A stretch of DNA of 64,000 nucleotides from an uncultured Shewanella sp. (GCF_947497935.1 NZ_CANMIO010000014.1:1-64000); one strand, 5' to 3'. Positions 19,452 to 29,200 are shown, numbered from the stretch's first letter. Numbers and translations are program-made. Notes: generated by a model not told the origin, from the letters alone.

Positions 19452-19737
19452 TGCTACTGAGCAGTTGCTTAAAATCATTAAGCAACTGCATCACCTGCGC
19501 GTCTAAGTGGGTGGCTGCTCAACTTAACTGAGTATGCCATTTGACTCTGTTCAACAAACATCTGAATTTGATGACTAAATAGTTGACTTGTTTTTAGTGA
19601 ATCATTAATATCCGCCCCCAGCAAAAAGCGGCCCGCCGTGGCACCTCCTATCTTCATCTTTTTGCTTTGCGTCAACTGATCTCGGTCAGTTGTTTCTCTA
19701 TTTTTATAAATTGAGAGACAACCATTTTGAGAACAGC

Positions 19738-20976
19738 ATGACCACGCAAACCACAACTGCAAACCAATCAAGCACAACATCAGTCCTTCCCGCTTGGAAA
19801 AACAAAGCGGTATTAAGTGTCGCATTTTTAATGGCGACAACATCTGTTGGGCCAGGGTTTTTAACGCAAACAGCTGTTTTTACCAACATTTACAAGATAG
19901 ATATGGCATTCCCCGTTTTTGCCTCCATGTTTATCACTTTTGCTATTGTGATGAACCTATGGCGCATAGTCGGTGTATCGGGTCTGCGCATTCAAGACAT
20001 TGCCAACAAAATTGCACCTGGCGCGGGTTACTTTATCGGTATTTTGCTGGCACTGGGAGCCGTCGCATTTAACTTCGGTAACGTCAGTGGTTCGGCACTA
20101 GGTTTAAACGTACTCACCGGCGTGGATACCACATGGGGCGCCTTATTCACAGGTGTTGTCGGGTGCTTACTATTTGTGGTGCACAATGCATCAAAGCGAA
20201 TGGATCAAATGGCGCGCTACCTGGGCCTGTTTATGATTATCTTAATCGCTTACGTCGCCATGACCAGCCTACCGCCTATGGGTGAAACCCTAACCGCTGC
20301 GGTTATGCCAATGAACGTAGAAAACTTGCTGCTGCCAACCTTGACGATCGTAGGCGGCGCAGTGGGTGGATATTACACTGGCGCACAAAGGTTGGTGGAT
20401 ATTGGCCTACAAGGAAAAGAGCAGATTGGTGCGATTAAGTCTGCTGCTTGGGCGGGAATATCGATTGCTGTCGTTATCCGCATTTTACTTTTCCTTGCAG
20501 TATTTGGCGTGATTGCTGCTGGCGGTGTTTTAGATAGCAATAATCCAGCTGCCGATGCATTTAAACAAGGCGCAGGCGACCTTGGTTACTTTATCTTTGG
20601 GTTGGTACTGTTCGTTGCATCAATAACCTCTGTTGTCGGTAACTCCTATATGGCAACATCGCTGATCAAGACGCTATTTCCAGTGATTGAGCGCAACGAG
20701 AAAAACTGCTGCATCGGATTTATCGCCCTCACCAGCATCGGCACCGTAATGATGGACATGCCAATCCTATTGTTAATGTTGGCAGGCTTAATCAATAGTC
20801 TCATCCTGCCTATAGTACTGGCATTCATGCTTATGGCCACTCGCCGCAAAGATATTGTCGGTGATTACAAGCACCCGCTTTACCTTTCGATCATGGGTAT
20901 TGTGATTGTAATGGGAATGGGTATAGCAAGCTTCAGTAACGTCGGTAACTTTATCACTAAGTTTATTGGCAGCTAA
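19738..20976 (+). CDS. Nramp-superfamily transporter lacking the metal-site motifs
   Basis: 412 residues from the ATG at 19738; the frame runs 16 codons further to a TTG without a ribosome site. About eleven membrane segments with Nramp-like layout. The two unwound helices that bind metal differ from classical MntH: the first reads TSVGPGFLTQ where DPGN is expected, and the sixth reads GGAVGGYYTGAQ where MPH is expected. It belongs nearer to the YcsG-like branch, whose substrate is not known to be Mn/Fe. Single gene, followed by a hairpin. Confidence 0.8.
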   Translation: MTTQTTTANQSSTTSVLPAWKNKAVLSVAFLMATTSVGPGFLTQTAVFTNIYKIDMAFPVFASMFITFAIVMNLWRIVGVSGLRIQDIANKIAPGAGYFIGILLALGAVAFNFGNVSGSALGLNVLTGVDTTWGALFTGVVGCLLFVVHNASKRMDQMARYLGLFMIILIAYVAMTSLPPMGETLTAAVMPMNVENLLLPTLTIVGGAVGGYYTGAQRLVDIGLQGKEQIGAIKSAAWAGISIAVVIRILLFLAVFGVIAAGGVLDSNNPAADAFKQGAGDLGYFIFGLVLFVASITSVVGNSYMATSLIKTLFPVIERNEKNCCIGFIALTSIGTVMMDMPILLLMLAGLINSLILPIVLAFMLMATRRKDIVGDYKHPLYLSIMGIVIVMGMGIASFSNVGNFITKFIGS

Positions 20977-21356
20977 GCTTTTAACTGCTCAGCTCAGTGA
21001 CAGCGTAGTTTTCAAGAGTTGATTAATTCTGGCGCGGGACAATCTAAACCGCGCCTCTATCTATTTATTCGCTACAACACCACTTTTAAAATCTTCATTT
21101 CAAAGCAATACCAGTCAATATAACCCTCTAAATACAAGCTTTAGCATAAAACGCTACCCACCAGCATACTTAGTTAGTTCTTAAACTAAAGTACTAGCAA
21201 GAAACCAAGTATTACACCTGTATTGTTAGTTGCAATCACGTTAAAATACGCAACAAAAATAACACTTAACATTAACACAGCGCATTACCAATCTTTTTAG
21301 AAGTAATGATGAATAGCTCAAACACCTATTAGCGCCTCAAGGAGTCGAGAAATACC
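20977..21356. other. Intergenic region upstream of nhaD
   Basis: After the hairpin at 21031 the rest is AT-rich and should hold the nhaD promoter. No operator recognised. The nhaD start has AAGGAG twelve bases upstream. Confidence 0.4.
21031..21062 (+). terminator. Terminator of the Nramp-like gene
   Basis: GGCGCGG / CCGCGCC stem with an 11-base loop, followed by TCTATCTATTT. Confidence 0.65.
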
Positions 21357-22784
21357 ATGAAAGTCAGCCACTTAATCTTAGCTTTAGTATCCTGGGGAAT
21401 CGCAATGCCTGCCTTCGCCAGCGACGCAGGATTAGATCTAACACAATCGGGTGTAGGTTATGCAGCATTAATTATATTTGCTCTAGCATATTGCTTGGTG
21501 ATGGGTGAAGAATACCTACAGCTACGTAAATCAAAGCCTGTACTATTAGCCGCTGGGATCATCTGGCTAATGATAGGTTTTGCTTATCAGCAACAAGGCC
21601 AAATTGAAGTGGCTAAACAGGCCTTAGAGCATAATTTACTGGAATACTCTGAGCTATTGCTGTTTTTACTTGTGGCAATGACCTATATCAGCGCCATGGA
21701 AGAAAGGCGTCTGTTTGATGGTTTGCAAGCATGGATGGTAAGCAAAGGCTTTAATTTCCGCACCTTATTTTGGCTAACAGGCTTTCTCTCTTTTGTTATT
21801 TCACCTATCGCCGACAACCTAACGACCGCCCTATTAATGTGTGCCGTAGTCATGAAAGTGGGGGGTGACAACTTAAAGTTCATCAATATTGCCTGTATCA
21901 ATATTGTCGTCGCTGCCAACGCTGGCGGGGCATTTAGTCCATTTGGCGACATCACTACCTTGATGGTTTGGCAAGCAGGTTTAGTCAGCTTTGTTGAGTT
22001 TACCGATCTGTTTATTCCATCACTAGTTAACTACATTATCCCAGCAATCATAATGTCGTTCTTCGTGCCTAAGACTAAACCCAATTGTGCCAATGAAAAG
22101 GTCGAGCTAAAACGTGGTGCTAAACGTATTGTGGCGCTATTTATTCTGACTATCGCAACAGCGGTTAGCTTCCACGCCTTGGTCCACTTCCCACCAGTTA
22201 TCGGCATGATGATGGGTTTAGGCTATCTACAGTTCTTTGGCTTTTTCCTACGCAAAACCCTACCTCGCTCACTAGAGAAAAAGAAAGCTGTTGCAATGGC
22301 CAATAAAGATGAAGCTGCCCTGAAGCGCCTAGGCTCTGTGGTACCATTTGACGTATTTAAGCGTGTTTCTCATGCAGAGTGGGACACCTTACTGTTCTTC
22401 TACGGCGTTGTAATGTGCGTGGGTGGCCTAAGCTTATTAGGTTATCTCGGCATGGTTTCAGATGTGATGTACAACCAGTGGGATCCAATCTGGGCCAATA
22501 TCATGGTCGGCGTGCTATCGGCAATTGTGGATAATATTCCGGTAATGTTTGCGGTACTCACCATGCAACCAGAACTCAGCCTAGGCAACTGGTTATTAGT
22601 CACCTTAACCGCAGGTGTGGGCGGTAGCATGTTATCAATCGGCTCAGCCGCTGGTGTGGCGCTAATGGGTGCAGCCCACGGCAAATACACCTTCTTTGGT
22701 CACCTAAAGTGGATGCCAGTGATAGCCTTAGGCTATGCAGCCAGTATTGCCTGCCACCTATTGCTTAACGGTGAGCTATTTTAA
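21357..22784 (+). CDS. nhaD: Na+/H+ antiporter NhaD
   Basis: 475 residues, about twelve membrane segments. The N-terminus looks like a cleavable signal (LILALVSWGIAMPAFASDA), as is usual in NhaD. Family blocks are visible: FLSFVISPIADNLTTALLM, ANAGGAFSPFGDITTLMVW and, near the end, SAIVDNIPVMFAVL with GVGGSMLSIGSAAGVALMG. It exchanges internal Na+ or Li+ for protons and serves sodium and alkali tolerance in marine bacteria. A strong terminator follows. Confidence 0.93.
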   Translation: MKVSHLILALVSWGIAMPAFASDAGLDLTQSGVGYAALIIFALAYCLVMGEEYLQLRKSKPVLLAAGIIWLMIGFAYQQQGQIEVAKQALEHNLLEYSELLLFLLVAMTYISAMEERRLFDGLQAWMVSKGFNFRTLFWLTGFLSFVISPIADNLTTALLMCAVVMKVGGDNLKFINIACINIVVAANAGGAFSPFGDITTLMVWQAGLVSFVEFTDLFIPSLVNYIIPAIIMSFFVPKTKPNCANEKVELKRGAKRIVALFILTIATAVSFHALVHFPPVIGMMMGLGYLQFFGFFLRKTLPRSLEKKKAVAMANKDEAALKRLGSVVPFDVFKRVSHAEWDTLLFFYGVVMCVGGLSLLGYLGMVSDVMYNQWDPIWANIMVGVLSAIVDNIPVMFAVLTMQPELSLGNWLLVTLTAGVGGSMLSIGSAAGVALMGAAHGKYTFFGHLKWMPVIALGYAASIACHLLLNGELF

Positions 22785-22809
22785 GGTTTAGCCTACTGTC
22801 TAGATCAAT

Positions 22810-22839
22810 AAAAAGCTCGGCCTAGGCCGAGCTTTTTTA
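22810..22839. terminator. Bidirectional terminator, nhaD / small gene
   Basis: AAAAAGCTCGGCC / GGCCGAGCTTTTTT near-perfect stem with flanking A and T runs; serves convergent genes on both sides. Confidence 0.9.
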
Positions 22840-22853
22840 TAAGTTTCGAATAC

Positions 22854-23120
22854 TTAGCTCTCCCCTTCTTTATCTGTTATTACCTCATCGCTTTCACTAT
22901 TTTGCTGGTTAAATTTCTTGTCATTTTTACGTGAACTGAAGAGGCCGATAAATTTATCCCACCAGAGTCTGATACTGGCAAAACCCACGACAACAGAGGC
23001 TATGATAGCCTGAAGAATGATACTCCCAGTTCCCGGGTCCAAATAAGCATAGGCAGGCATACTGAGCATAGCCAAGGTGGCTGAGATGATAATCGTTTTC
23101 CCAATTTGGTTGCGTTTCAT
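22854..23120 (-). CDS. Small exported membrane protein with YLDPGTGS motif
   Basis: 88 residues with GGAGAG upstream. Signal-like start (TIIISATLAMLSMPAYA), then YLDPGTGSIILQAIIASVV, a membrane segment, RLWWDKF and a polar tail. The short YLDPGTGS-plus-helix layout recurs in bacterial genomes near surface-polysaccharide and sulfatase-type genes (recalled). Here it is divergent from a methyltransferase that overlaps a sulfatase-fold gene, which fits such a cluster. Molecular role unknown. Confidence 0.75.
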   Translation of the reverse strand: MKRNQIGKTIIISATLAMLSMPAYAYLDPGTGSIILQAIIASVVVGFASIRLWWDKFIGLFSSRKNDKKFNQQNSESDEVITDKEGES

Positions 23121-23263
23121 TTCGCACTCTCCAGTTCTGAAAGTCGATTGAATGGGGGTTTATTGAATATAGTTAGGCATTTACCATTGGGCAAATTGTA
23201 AATGAGCTATAGTGATATCTTAGATTATGTATTTTTTAACTCGTTAATTAATGGATTATTTCT

Positions 23264-24676
23264 ATGGATGATATTGAGGTACATAGGGCTTCTTTTCGTG
23301 ATAACAGTGGCTTTATCTTCAGTAAGCAAGGTAGCTTGTATCGACAGGTTAACTCCTCATACAAAGAGGAATTTGATGCTTATGTTGAAAGTGGTCTACA
23401 CCAAGCTCTGGTTAAAAAAGGTTATATCGTCGACCATGAAGAGATGAGCCTCGATGAGCATTGCAGGGATAATGTACATAAAGTCATTAAACCAGTGCTT
23501 ATTCCCTATCTGACCTATCCATACGAATGGAGTTTCAGTCAGCTGCAAGATGCTGCGAAGCTGACATTAGACATTCAACTATTAGCCTTAGATTTTGGCT
23601 TTACCCTCAAAGATGCCAGTGCATTTAATATTCAGTTTTACGAAGGTAGGCCAGTGCTTATCGACACTCTCTCATTTGCCCCATACAGACAAGGCCCTTG
23701 GGTCGCTTATCGTCAGTTTTGCCAACACTTTTTAGCTCCATTGCTGCTAAAGAAGTACTGCGATCATCGCTTAGGGCGTATGGCAGAACTCTATATCGAC
23801 GGTATACCGCTCGATCTAACCAGCCGCTTATTGCCAGTCCGCACTTGGTTTAGCTTCAATGCCCTGTCACACATTCACCTGCATGCGAAAATGCAATCTC
23901 GTTATAGCGCCAGCGGGGGGAATGGTAGTCAACAAGTTGAGAAAATGAGCTCGAAAATGGATATCAGCAAACTTGGTGCACTAATCGAAAGCTTAAAGGC
24001 TTACGTTGAAGGACTACGATGCCCATCGACTAATACTGAGTGGAGTGACTACTATGAAAATACCAACTACACGCAAGCTTCAATGCTAGGTAAACAAGAG
24101 CTTATTGAAGGTTACTTGAAAAGTTTCGCCAAGCCCGTCTCACTTTTAGCAGACCTTGGAGCCAACAATGGTCACTTTAGCCGTTTAGCGAGTAAGTATT
24201 CACGTAGAGTCGTTTCTTTTGACTTTGACGAATTAGCTGTTGAGCAAAACTACCTTAAAGTCAGAGCTGAAGGAGACAAGAACGTATTACCTGTCGTGTT
24301 GGATCTGTTTAACCCCTCCCCATCGATAGGTTGGGGTAATGAGGAGCGAAGTTCATTTGTAGACAGGGAGAAATTTGAAGTGATTATTGCCTTAGCATTG
24401 ATACACCATCTGGCAATAAGCAACAATGTACCACTGAAGAAGATTATTCACTTACTACACAACCTAGTCACCGATTATTTAATTATCGAGTTTGTTCCCA
24501 AAAGTGATTCACAGGTGGAACACCTACTGGCAACAAGAGAAGATATATTCCCTGACTATCATGAAGAAGGCTTTGAACAGGCTTTACAGGGATGTTTTAC
24601 TATTATGAGTAAGGACATTGTACCTCAGAGCGTTCGAACTCTTTACTGCCTTAAGCGAGACTCTACATTAAGCTGA
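23264..24676 (+). CDS. SAM-dependent methyltransferase with NoeA-like architecture
   Basis: 470 residues. The C-terminal part (~from 285) is a class I methyltransferase: motif I LLADLGANNGHFSRLA, acidic end of strand 2 VVSFDFDELAVEQN, and later FEVIIALALIHHLAI. The N-terminal part is unlike a methyltransferase; FTLKDASAFNIQFYEG followed by RPVLIDTLSF resembles the metal loop of kinase-like folds, though no catalysis is claimed. The layout fits NoeA-type proteins. Its last 34 bases overlap the end of the convergent sulfatase-like gene. Substrate is probably a glycan or lipid intermediate (inference). Confidence 0.8.
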   Translation: MDDIEVHRASFRDNSGFIFSKQGSLYRQVNSSYKEEFDAYVESGLHQALVKKGYIVDHEEMSLDEHCRDNVHKVIKPVLIPYLTYPYEWSFSQLQDAAKLTLDIQLLALDFGFTLKDASAFNIQFYEGRPVLIDTLSFAPYRQGPWVAYRQFCQHFLAPLLLKKYCDHRLGRMAELYIDGIPLDLTSRLLPVRTWFSFNALSHIHLHAKMQSRYSASGGNGSQQVEKMSSKMDISKLGALIESLKAYVEGLRCPSTNTEWSDYYENTNYTQASMLGKQELIEGYLKSFAKPVSLLADLGANNGHFSRLASKYSRRVVSFDFDELAVEQNYLKVRAEGDKNVLPVVLDLFNPSPSIGWGNEERSSFVDREKFEVIIALALIHHLAISNNVPLKKIIHLLHNLVTDYLIIEFVPKSDSQVEHLLATREDIFPDYHEEGFEQALQGCFTIMSKDIVPQSVRTLYCLKRDSTLS

Positions 24677-26568
24677 TCGGTATTGTACCCCATCTCTTTG
24701 AGGTGGGTGACAATCATCCCATACGCCAGCATAGGTTCTAGTTCGACATCAGGACATGTGGCGGCTTTAGAGTGCACTCTTTGTTGGGAAAGCAAAGGGT
24801 GCTGAATATCGTTAATATCCATGGAATATAGAATGCCACAATAGGCCATAGAGATAGTCCCCAAAGAGTAAAAAGGCGGCTTTAAATTCGCTGCAACCTT
24901 CCACTCTCCCGCATTGGTTAACTGTTGCTTCGAAGAGGTAACGATAAATATTGGATAGGAATCTTCTTCTCGAGATAGCAGGCTATGGCCGTCCATCCAT
25001 TGCGGCGGTGTGACTCCTAAGTATGATAAAACGGTTGGCGCTATATCCATTCTCTGAGATGCCTGAGTTATTGATCCCGTATACTCTTTATTTGGATAAC
25101 GTATGATCAAGGGCAGAGTTTCATTTACAGTATGACCTTTGCCATGATCGCTGCTGAATATCAGCAGGGTGTTATCTAGCTCTCCTAACTCTTCTAACAG
25201 TGTGTATATTTCTCGGCTATATGCATCCCATTGATAGATTGCATTGTCATAATGATCAATCATCCAATGTTCGGGTTGTTCCTTCGTCTTGGTGAAAATA
25301 GGCTCTTGATAATCAAATCGGCTCCCGTGCGGCCCGAGCAAATGTACGTTAGCGAAAAATGGTTTTGGAGCCTGTAAGATTTGAGCTTTCAATTGATTGA
25401 TGCGACCAATATCTGAAAGGTGCGGCGGAACCTTAGCACCTTGGTTAACGAGTTTATGTGGATAAACCATAGAAATATAACCACTCAAGTGTGCCAGACG
25501 TTGAAACAACCGCTGCCAGTTTTCTTCAATAAACTGCACCGAGCTAGGCCAGCGCAATAGAAAGAAATTTTTAAGATCTGAGCCTTGCTGATCCAACTGC
25601 CTATGATTAGCGTAATCGAATGAATTACGCATTTTCAGATCTTCCGAGTCGATGTAATGCCTCAGACTGATATCAATATTATAATATCCAAGCTCCCTCA
25701 AGATCCCAGGAAGATGCTGAAACATATCTTCCCCTTTAAAGGTATCCGGCCTGAAAATAACCTTAGTTCGAGTGGGATACTTACCCGTTAATAGCGAGCC
25801 AATAGAGCCCGTTGTTTTAGCTGAGTTAGTCCAATGATTTCTATAAACAAGGCTTTCATGGGCGATACTGTCCAGAAATGGTGTGGTTATCCGCTGATAA
25901 CCATAGATAGACATATTGCTGCTATTCACCCCATCGGCACCAAAGAAAATAATATTGGGTAGCTTGTCTCTCTCTGCTGTTGCGCTCACCCCGAGCACTG
26001 TGGAAATAGGTTGATTGTAAGATACTGCGAGGCATAAAGATGAAAGGCCGAGCAATACCAACATCAATTTAAGCAGTGCCCCATAATGTTTACCGATAAC
26101 TCCATCATTCAAACTAGCATGGGCGAGTTTTCCCATGAAATAGATAAAAAAGAGGCTAATAATAATCCAATAGTAAGCTTGAGAGGCTAATGATGCAGCT
26201 GAGTGAGAGGCGATACCAAACATGGTATAGGAGAAATTATCTAACATTAAAAATGCAGTACAGGTCAGAACCATTGCAGGAATAGCATAGCGAGCCAAGT
26301 TAGAGACAACCTTAGGCACTCCTTTTATGCCACTAAAGAAAACTGATAATAAACCCAATACACTGACAGCAGGTAGAACCATTGCAATTAGTGGTAAAGG
26401 AGCCGTGAAGAGTAAAGCGAGGTTTTCTGTGAACGTCAAATAGCTAAACATTGAGGGTCTAGAGAGGAAGAATAACCACTCCATAAAGTAATAAAAATAA
26501 CAACTCAACCCAGTTAACACTAACAAGCTACCCAATAGCCTGAAGTTGCTAGTATAGCCTTGCATCAT
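24643..26568 (-). CDS. Membrane-anchored sulfatase/phosphotransferase-fold protein
   Basis: 641 residues. Five membrane segments fill the first ~185 residues, then an outward-facing alkaline-phosphatase-superfamily domain begins at NIIFFGADGVNSSNMSIYGY. Metal ligands are visible (GADGVN, FSSDHGKGH). At the nucleophile position the sequence is AKTTGSIGSLLTG: Thr in place of the Cys/Ser that becomes formylglycine, and the signature Pro and Arg are missing. Together with the membrane part this resembles LtaS/OpgB/EptA-type phosphoglycerol or phosphoethanolamine transferases more than true sulfatases. Likely modifies an envelope glycan. Confidence 0.85.
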   Translation of the reverse strand: MMQGYTSNFRLLGSLLVLTGLSCYFYYFMEWLFFLSRPSMFSYLTFTENLALLFTAPLPLIAMVLPAVSVLGLLSVFFSGIKGVPKVVSNLARYAIPAMVLTCTAFLMLDNFSYTMFGIASHSAASLASQAYYWIIISLFFIYFMGKLAHASLNDGVIGKHYGALLKLMLVLLGLSSLCLAVSYNQPISTVLGVSATAERDKLPNIIFFGADGVNSSNMSIYGYQRITTPFLDSIAHESLVYRNHWTNSAKTTGSIGSLLTGKYPTRTKVIFRPDTFKGEDMFQHLPGILRELGYYNIDISLRHYIDSEDLKMRNSFDYANHRQLDQQGSDLKNFFLLRWPSSVQFIEENWQRLFQRLAHLSGYISMVYPHKLVNQGAKVPPHLSDIGRINQLKAQILQAPKPFFANVHLLGPHGSRFDYQEPIFTKTKEQPEHWMIDHYDNAIYQWDAYSREIYTLLEELGELDNTLLIFSSDHGKGHTVNETLPLIIRYPNKEYTGSITQASQRMDIAPTVLSYLGVTPPQWMDGHSLLSREEDSYPIFIVTSSKQQLTNAGEWKVAANLKPPFYSLGTISMAYCGILYSMDINDIQHPLLSQQRVHSKAATCPDVELEPMLAYGMIVTHLKEMGYNTDQLNVESRLRQ

Positions 26569-27024
26569 TTAATCCCTTAATGTGAACAACCTTCCCGCGC
26601 AGTGATAGAGGTTCAGCAAGATTGACTCTTTGCTAGCGCTCTTTTATAGCAATCAGTATTAGCATTTAAACTGCCGTAATAAGTATAGTTGGACATCTAA
26701 ATTTAAACGGGCTTATATCAGTACAGGCAATTAACTCAGTCACTAAAGGTTATAAAATTGCTCCCCCTCTTCATTTAGACCGCGACATAAAGCAGCCCTT
26801 CCCTCCCAGAGCGAGTGACACAAGAATACAAAGGGTATATGCCCAAGTAATTTATGCTGAACAGAATCTTGGCAAGCTCAGCCCCGTTTATTCTGACACC
26901 TCAAAACAAAACCTTAAGCACAAAGGAAACAAGGAAGCACACTAAAATGAAGGCGCTAGCCGTTATAGATCAATACGACTGGAGTGAAAAAAGGCCAACC
27001 ACTATAGCTGGCCATTGTTAATTA
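26569..27024. other. Intergenic region with terminator of the peptidase gene
   Basis: About 455 bp. The right end (26987-27014) is the hairpin of the minus-strand peptidase gene; the left end holds the promoter of the sulfatase-fold gene. Nothing else recognised. Confidence 0.4.
26987..27014 (-). terminator. Terminator of the M20 peptidase gene
   Basis: On the minus strand GGCCA...TGGCC closes an 11-base loop, followed by six Ts. Confidence 0.7.
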
Positions 27025-28131
27025 TCAGCGCGTTAGGTAGCAGTGAACGAACTCAGTGATAGCCAGCATATCGGCAACCGCAATAAACTCATCGGTGGTG
27101 TGCACTTTCGACATGCCCGTCGACAAGTTAACCGTCTTTAAGCCATTCGCATTAAAGATATTTGCGTCTGACCCACCGCCCGTAGGCTTGGTCATAGCAT
27201 CAATACCGATTGCAGCAAAAGTATCTTTAATCTCTAACACGTGCGCGTCATCATCGGCGATATGATAAGCGTTATAAGAGCGAGTTGAGTCAATCTCAAC
27301 GCTAGCACCGTGTTGCTGCGCCGCAGTCTCAAAAGTCGACACCATATGCGCCACTTGCTTTGCTAGTTTGTCATCATTGAGTGAGCGGGCTTCAGCTTCA
27401 ATATACAGCTCTGGCATCACTATATTAGTTGCCTGACCACCTTGCACCACACCAATATTGGCCGTGGTTTCATCATCGATTCGGCTTAACTGCATCTTGC
27501 TAATCGCATCTGCAGCCACCGTTAACGCGTTGATGCCAGCTTCAGGCTCAAGCCCTGCGTGGGCTGGTTTACCTTTAATCGTCACTTTCAAGCTTTGCTG
27601 ACCCGGCGCAGTAGTTATAATGGTGCCGATAGGGCCGCCAGAATCGAGCACGATCGCCTGTTTAGATTCAATCTTGCTGATATCAAAACTCTTCGCGCCA
27701 TGCATGCCGCGCTCTTCAAAAACGGTAAACGCCACTTCAATGGTTTTATGGGCTTGGCCACGCTCTTGAATGCAGCGAACCGCCTCCATCACAGCCGCAA
27801 TACCCGATTTATCATCGCCGCCTAGAATGGTGTCGCCTTTAGAGCGAATGATGCCATCTTCGATGATCGGCTCGATACCAATCCCAGGCGTCACTGTGTC
27901 CATATGGCTACTGAAAACGATGCTGCCTTCAAGCTCACCTTGTAGCTTGCCGTATATATTAAAGCCATTGGTAATGGCGCCAGGTACAGCTAGTTTGGTG
28001 ACGTCAAAGCCCAGTTGGCCAAGCTGCTCAGTTAGCGCCTCAGCCACCGCTTTTTCATTGCCTGATTCACTGTCGATTTTCACTAGCGAGATAAAATGTT
28101 CAACGAGCCTTTCTTGATTGATATTTGCCAT
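27025..28131 (-). CDS. M20-family (PepT-like) metallopeptidase
   Basis: 368 residues from the ATG at 28131 (MANINQERLVEHFISL), the usual start of the family; an upstream ATG at 28170 would add 13 atypical residues. Two-zinc site visible: SSHMDTV (His ligand plus Asp), GDTILGGDDKSG (bridging Asp), FEERGMHG (Glu base and ligand), and a late TTDEF with a His before it. The dimerisation domain includes GKPAHAGLEPEAGINA. It probably removes an N-terminal residue from small peptides in the cytoplasm. Specificity for tripeptides is not certain. Confidence 0.85.
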   Translation of the reverse strand: MANINQERLVEHFISLVKIDSESGNEKAVAEALTEQLGQLGFDVTKLAVPGAITNGFNIYGKLQGELEGSIVFSSHMDTVTPGIGIEPIIEDGIIRSKGDTILGGDDKSGIAAVMEAVRCIQERGQAHKTIEVAFTVFEERGMHGAKSFDISKIESKQAIVLDSGGPIGTIITTAPGQQSLKVTIKGKPAHAGLEPEAGINALTVAADAISKMQLSRIDDETTANIGVVQGGQATNIVMPELYIEAEARSLNDDKLAKQVAHMVSTFETAAQQHGASVEIDSTRSYNAYHIADDDAHVLEIKDTFAAIGIDAMTKPTGGGSDANIFNANGLKTVNLSTGMSKVHTTDEFIAVADMLAITEFVHCYLTR

Positions 28132-28359
28132 CTGTGTGCGACTTCTTTTTGCGAAACGAACAATAATCATAAACCTTAGTAGCCCGCTGCATCTCTGGAT
28201 TACATCAAAGAAATGCTAGAAAGAATATGTGATCACTGATTCAGAGCCATTTAATTCCCTGTTGATAGGTTATATGTTGATTTATCATTGTTCTGCATAG
28301 AGAATAACTACTAGTTAGAGCAGTTTGTTCAATAATATCGATTTAGGAGTTTCAGTGAG

Positions 28360-28794
28360 ATGATGACAAAATGGGCGACACGTTTTTTACAGATGGCCGA
28401 GCTCGTTGCATCTTGGAGTAAAGACCCCTCCACACAAGTGGGCGCGGTGATCACCGAAGATAACCGAATTGTCTCATTAGGTTTCAATGGCTATCCCCAC
28501 GGGATCTCTGATAGTGCCGAAACCGACAACCGAGAGATGAAGCTGCTAAAAACCCTTCATGCCGAAGAGAACGCTATTCTCTATGCCAAACGCGATCTTA
28601 GCGGCTGTGAGATCTGGGTGACTCACTTTCCCTGCCCTAACTGCGCCGCCAAGATAATCCAAACAGGTTTGAGCACAGTGCATAGCCCACAACCAAGCGC
28701 AGATTTTTTATCACGCTGGGCAGAGAAGATTAAAATAAGCCAAGATATGTTCGACCAAGCCGGGGTTAAGGTTGACTGGATGAAAGCCGACTAA
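28360..28794 (+). CDS. dCMP deaminase family protein
   Basis: 144 residues. Zinc-dependent deaminase fold with all ligands: H67 and E69 in LHAEENAI, C92 and C95 in FPCPNCAAK. The substrate side, GAVITEDNRIVSLGFNGYPH, matches ComEB/dCMP deaminases, which convert dCMP to dUMP for thymidylate synthesis. It starts at two adjacent ATGs behind AGGAG. The short length and lack of an obvious allosteric insert suggest no complex dCTP control. Single gene with a long terminator. Confidence 0.85.
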   Translation: MMTKWATRFLQMAELVASWSKDPSTQVGAVITEDNRIVSLGFNGYPHGISDSAETDNREMKLLKTLHAEENAILYAKRDLSGCEIWVTHFPCPNCAAKIIQTGLSTVHSPQPSADFLSRWAEKIKISQDMFDQAGVKVDWMKAD

Positions 28795-28810
28795 TAGGGC
28801 GATGATTGAA

Positions 28811-28850
28811 GATACTAAAAGGGACGCTGAATAGCGTCCTTTTTAGTATC
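28811..28850 (+). terminator. Terminator of the deaminase gene
   Basis: GATACTAAAAGGGACGC / GCGTCCTTTTTAGTATC long stem, six-base loop. Confidence 0.9.
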
Positions 28851-28969
28851 TTTCAGCGGAAGTTAAAGGTTCTATGTCAGGCTAATTTTTTAATTTCTAG
28901 CACGCTGTTTAAACAACCTTAAAAAATAAATGGCTAACAGAGATACCGTTATGCCTAGGTTTTTCTAGT

Positions 28970-29200
28970 TTAAGCCGTTGCCTGTCTAGCAGGTAAACCT
29001 AGCCCTATGGCTTTGCTCATCGCTTTAACAACAGCCAAAACTTCACCGATTTGTGCAAAATAATCACCCAAGCTCAACTTAGGGTTGATGAGTTGCCTAT
29101 ACCGATAAATCGCGACCTCAGATAGCGATCCTTGATGGCAGTTCCATTCAAGCAAATGCTTCCTTCGATTTAGGCCACAACGCCGTCCTGAGTTATAAAT
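28970..29200 (-). pseudogene. Remnant of an IS5-like transposase, C-terminal end only
   Basis: On the minus strand the stretch reads RRKHLLEWNCHQGSLSEVAI, then YRYRQLINPKLSLGDY and KAMSKAIGLGLPARQ. The pattern (basic block, then E-x-x-x-YRYK-type helix, then an asparagine/Met-rich GLGMP end) is that of the C-terminal ~60 residues of IS5-type DDE transposases (recalled). The catalytic region is missing and there is no start codon with a ribosome site, so the element is dead. Confidence 0.6.
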
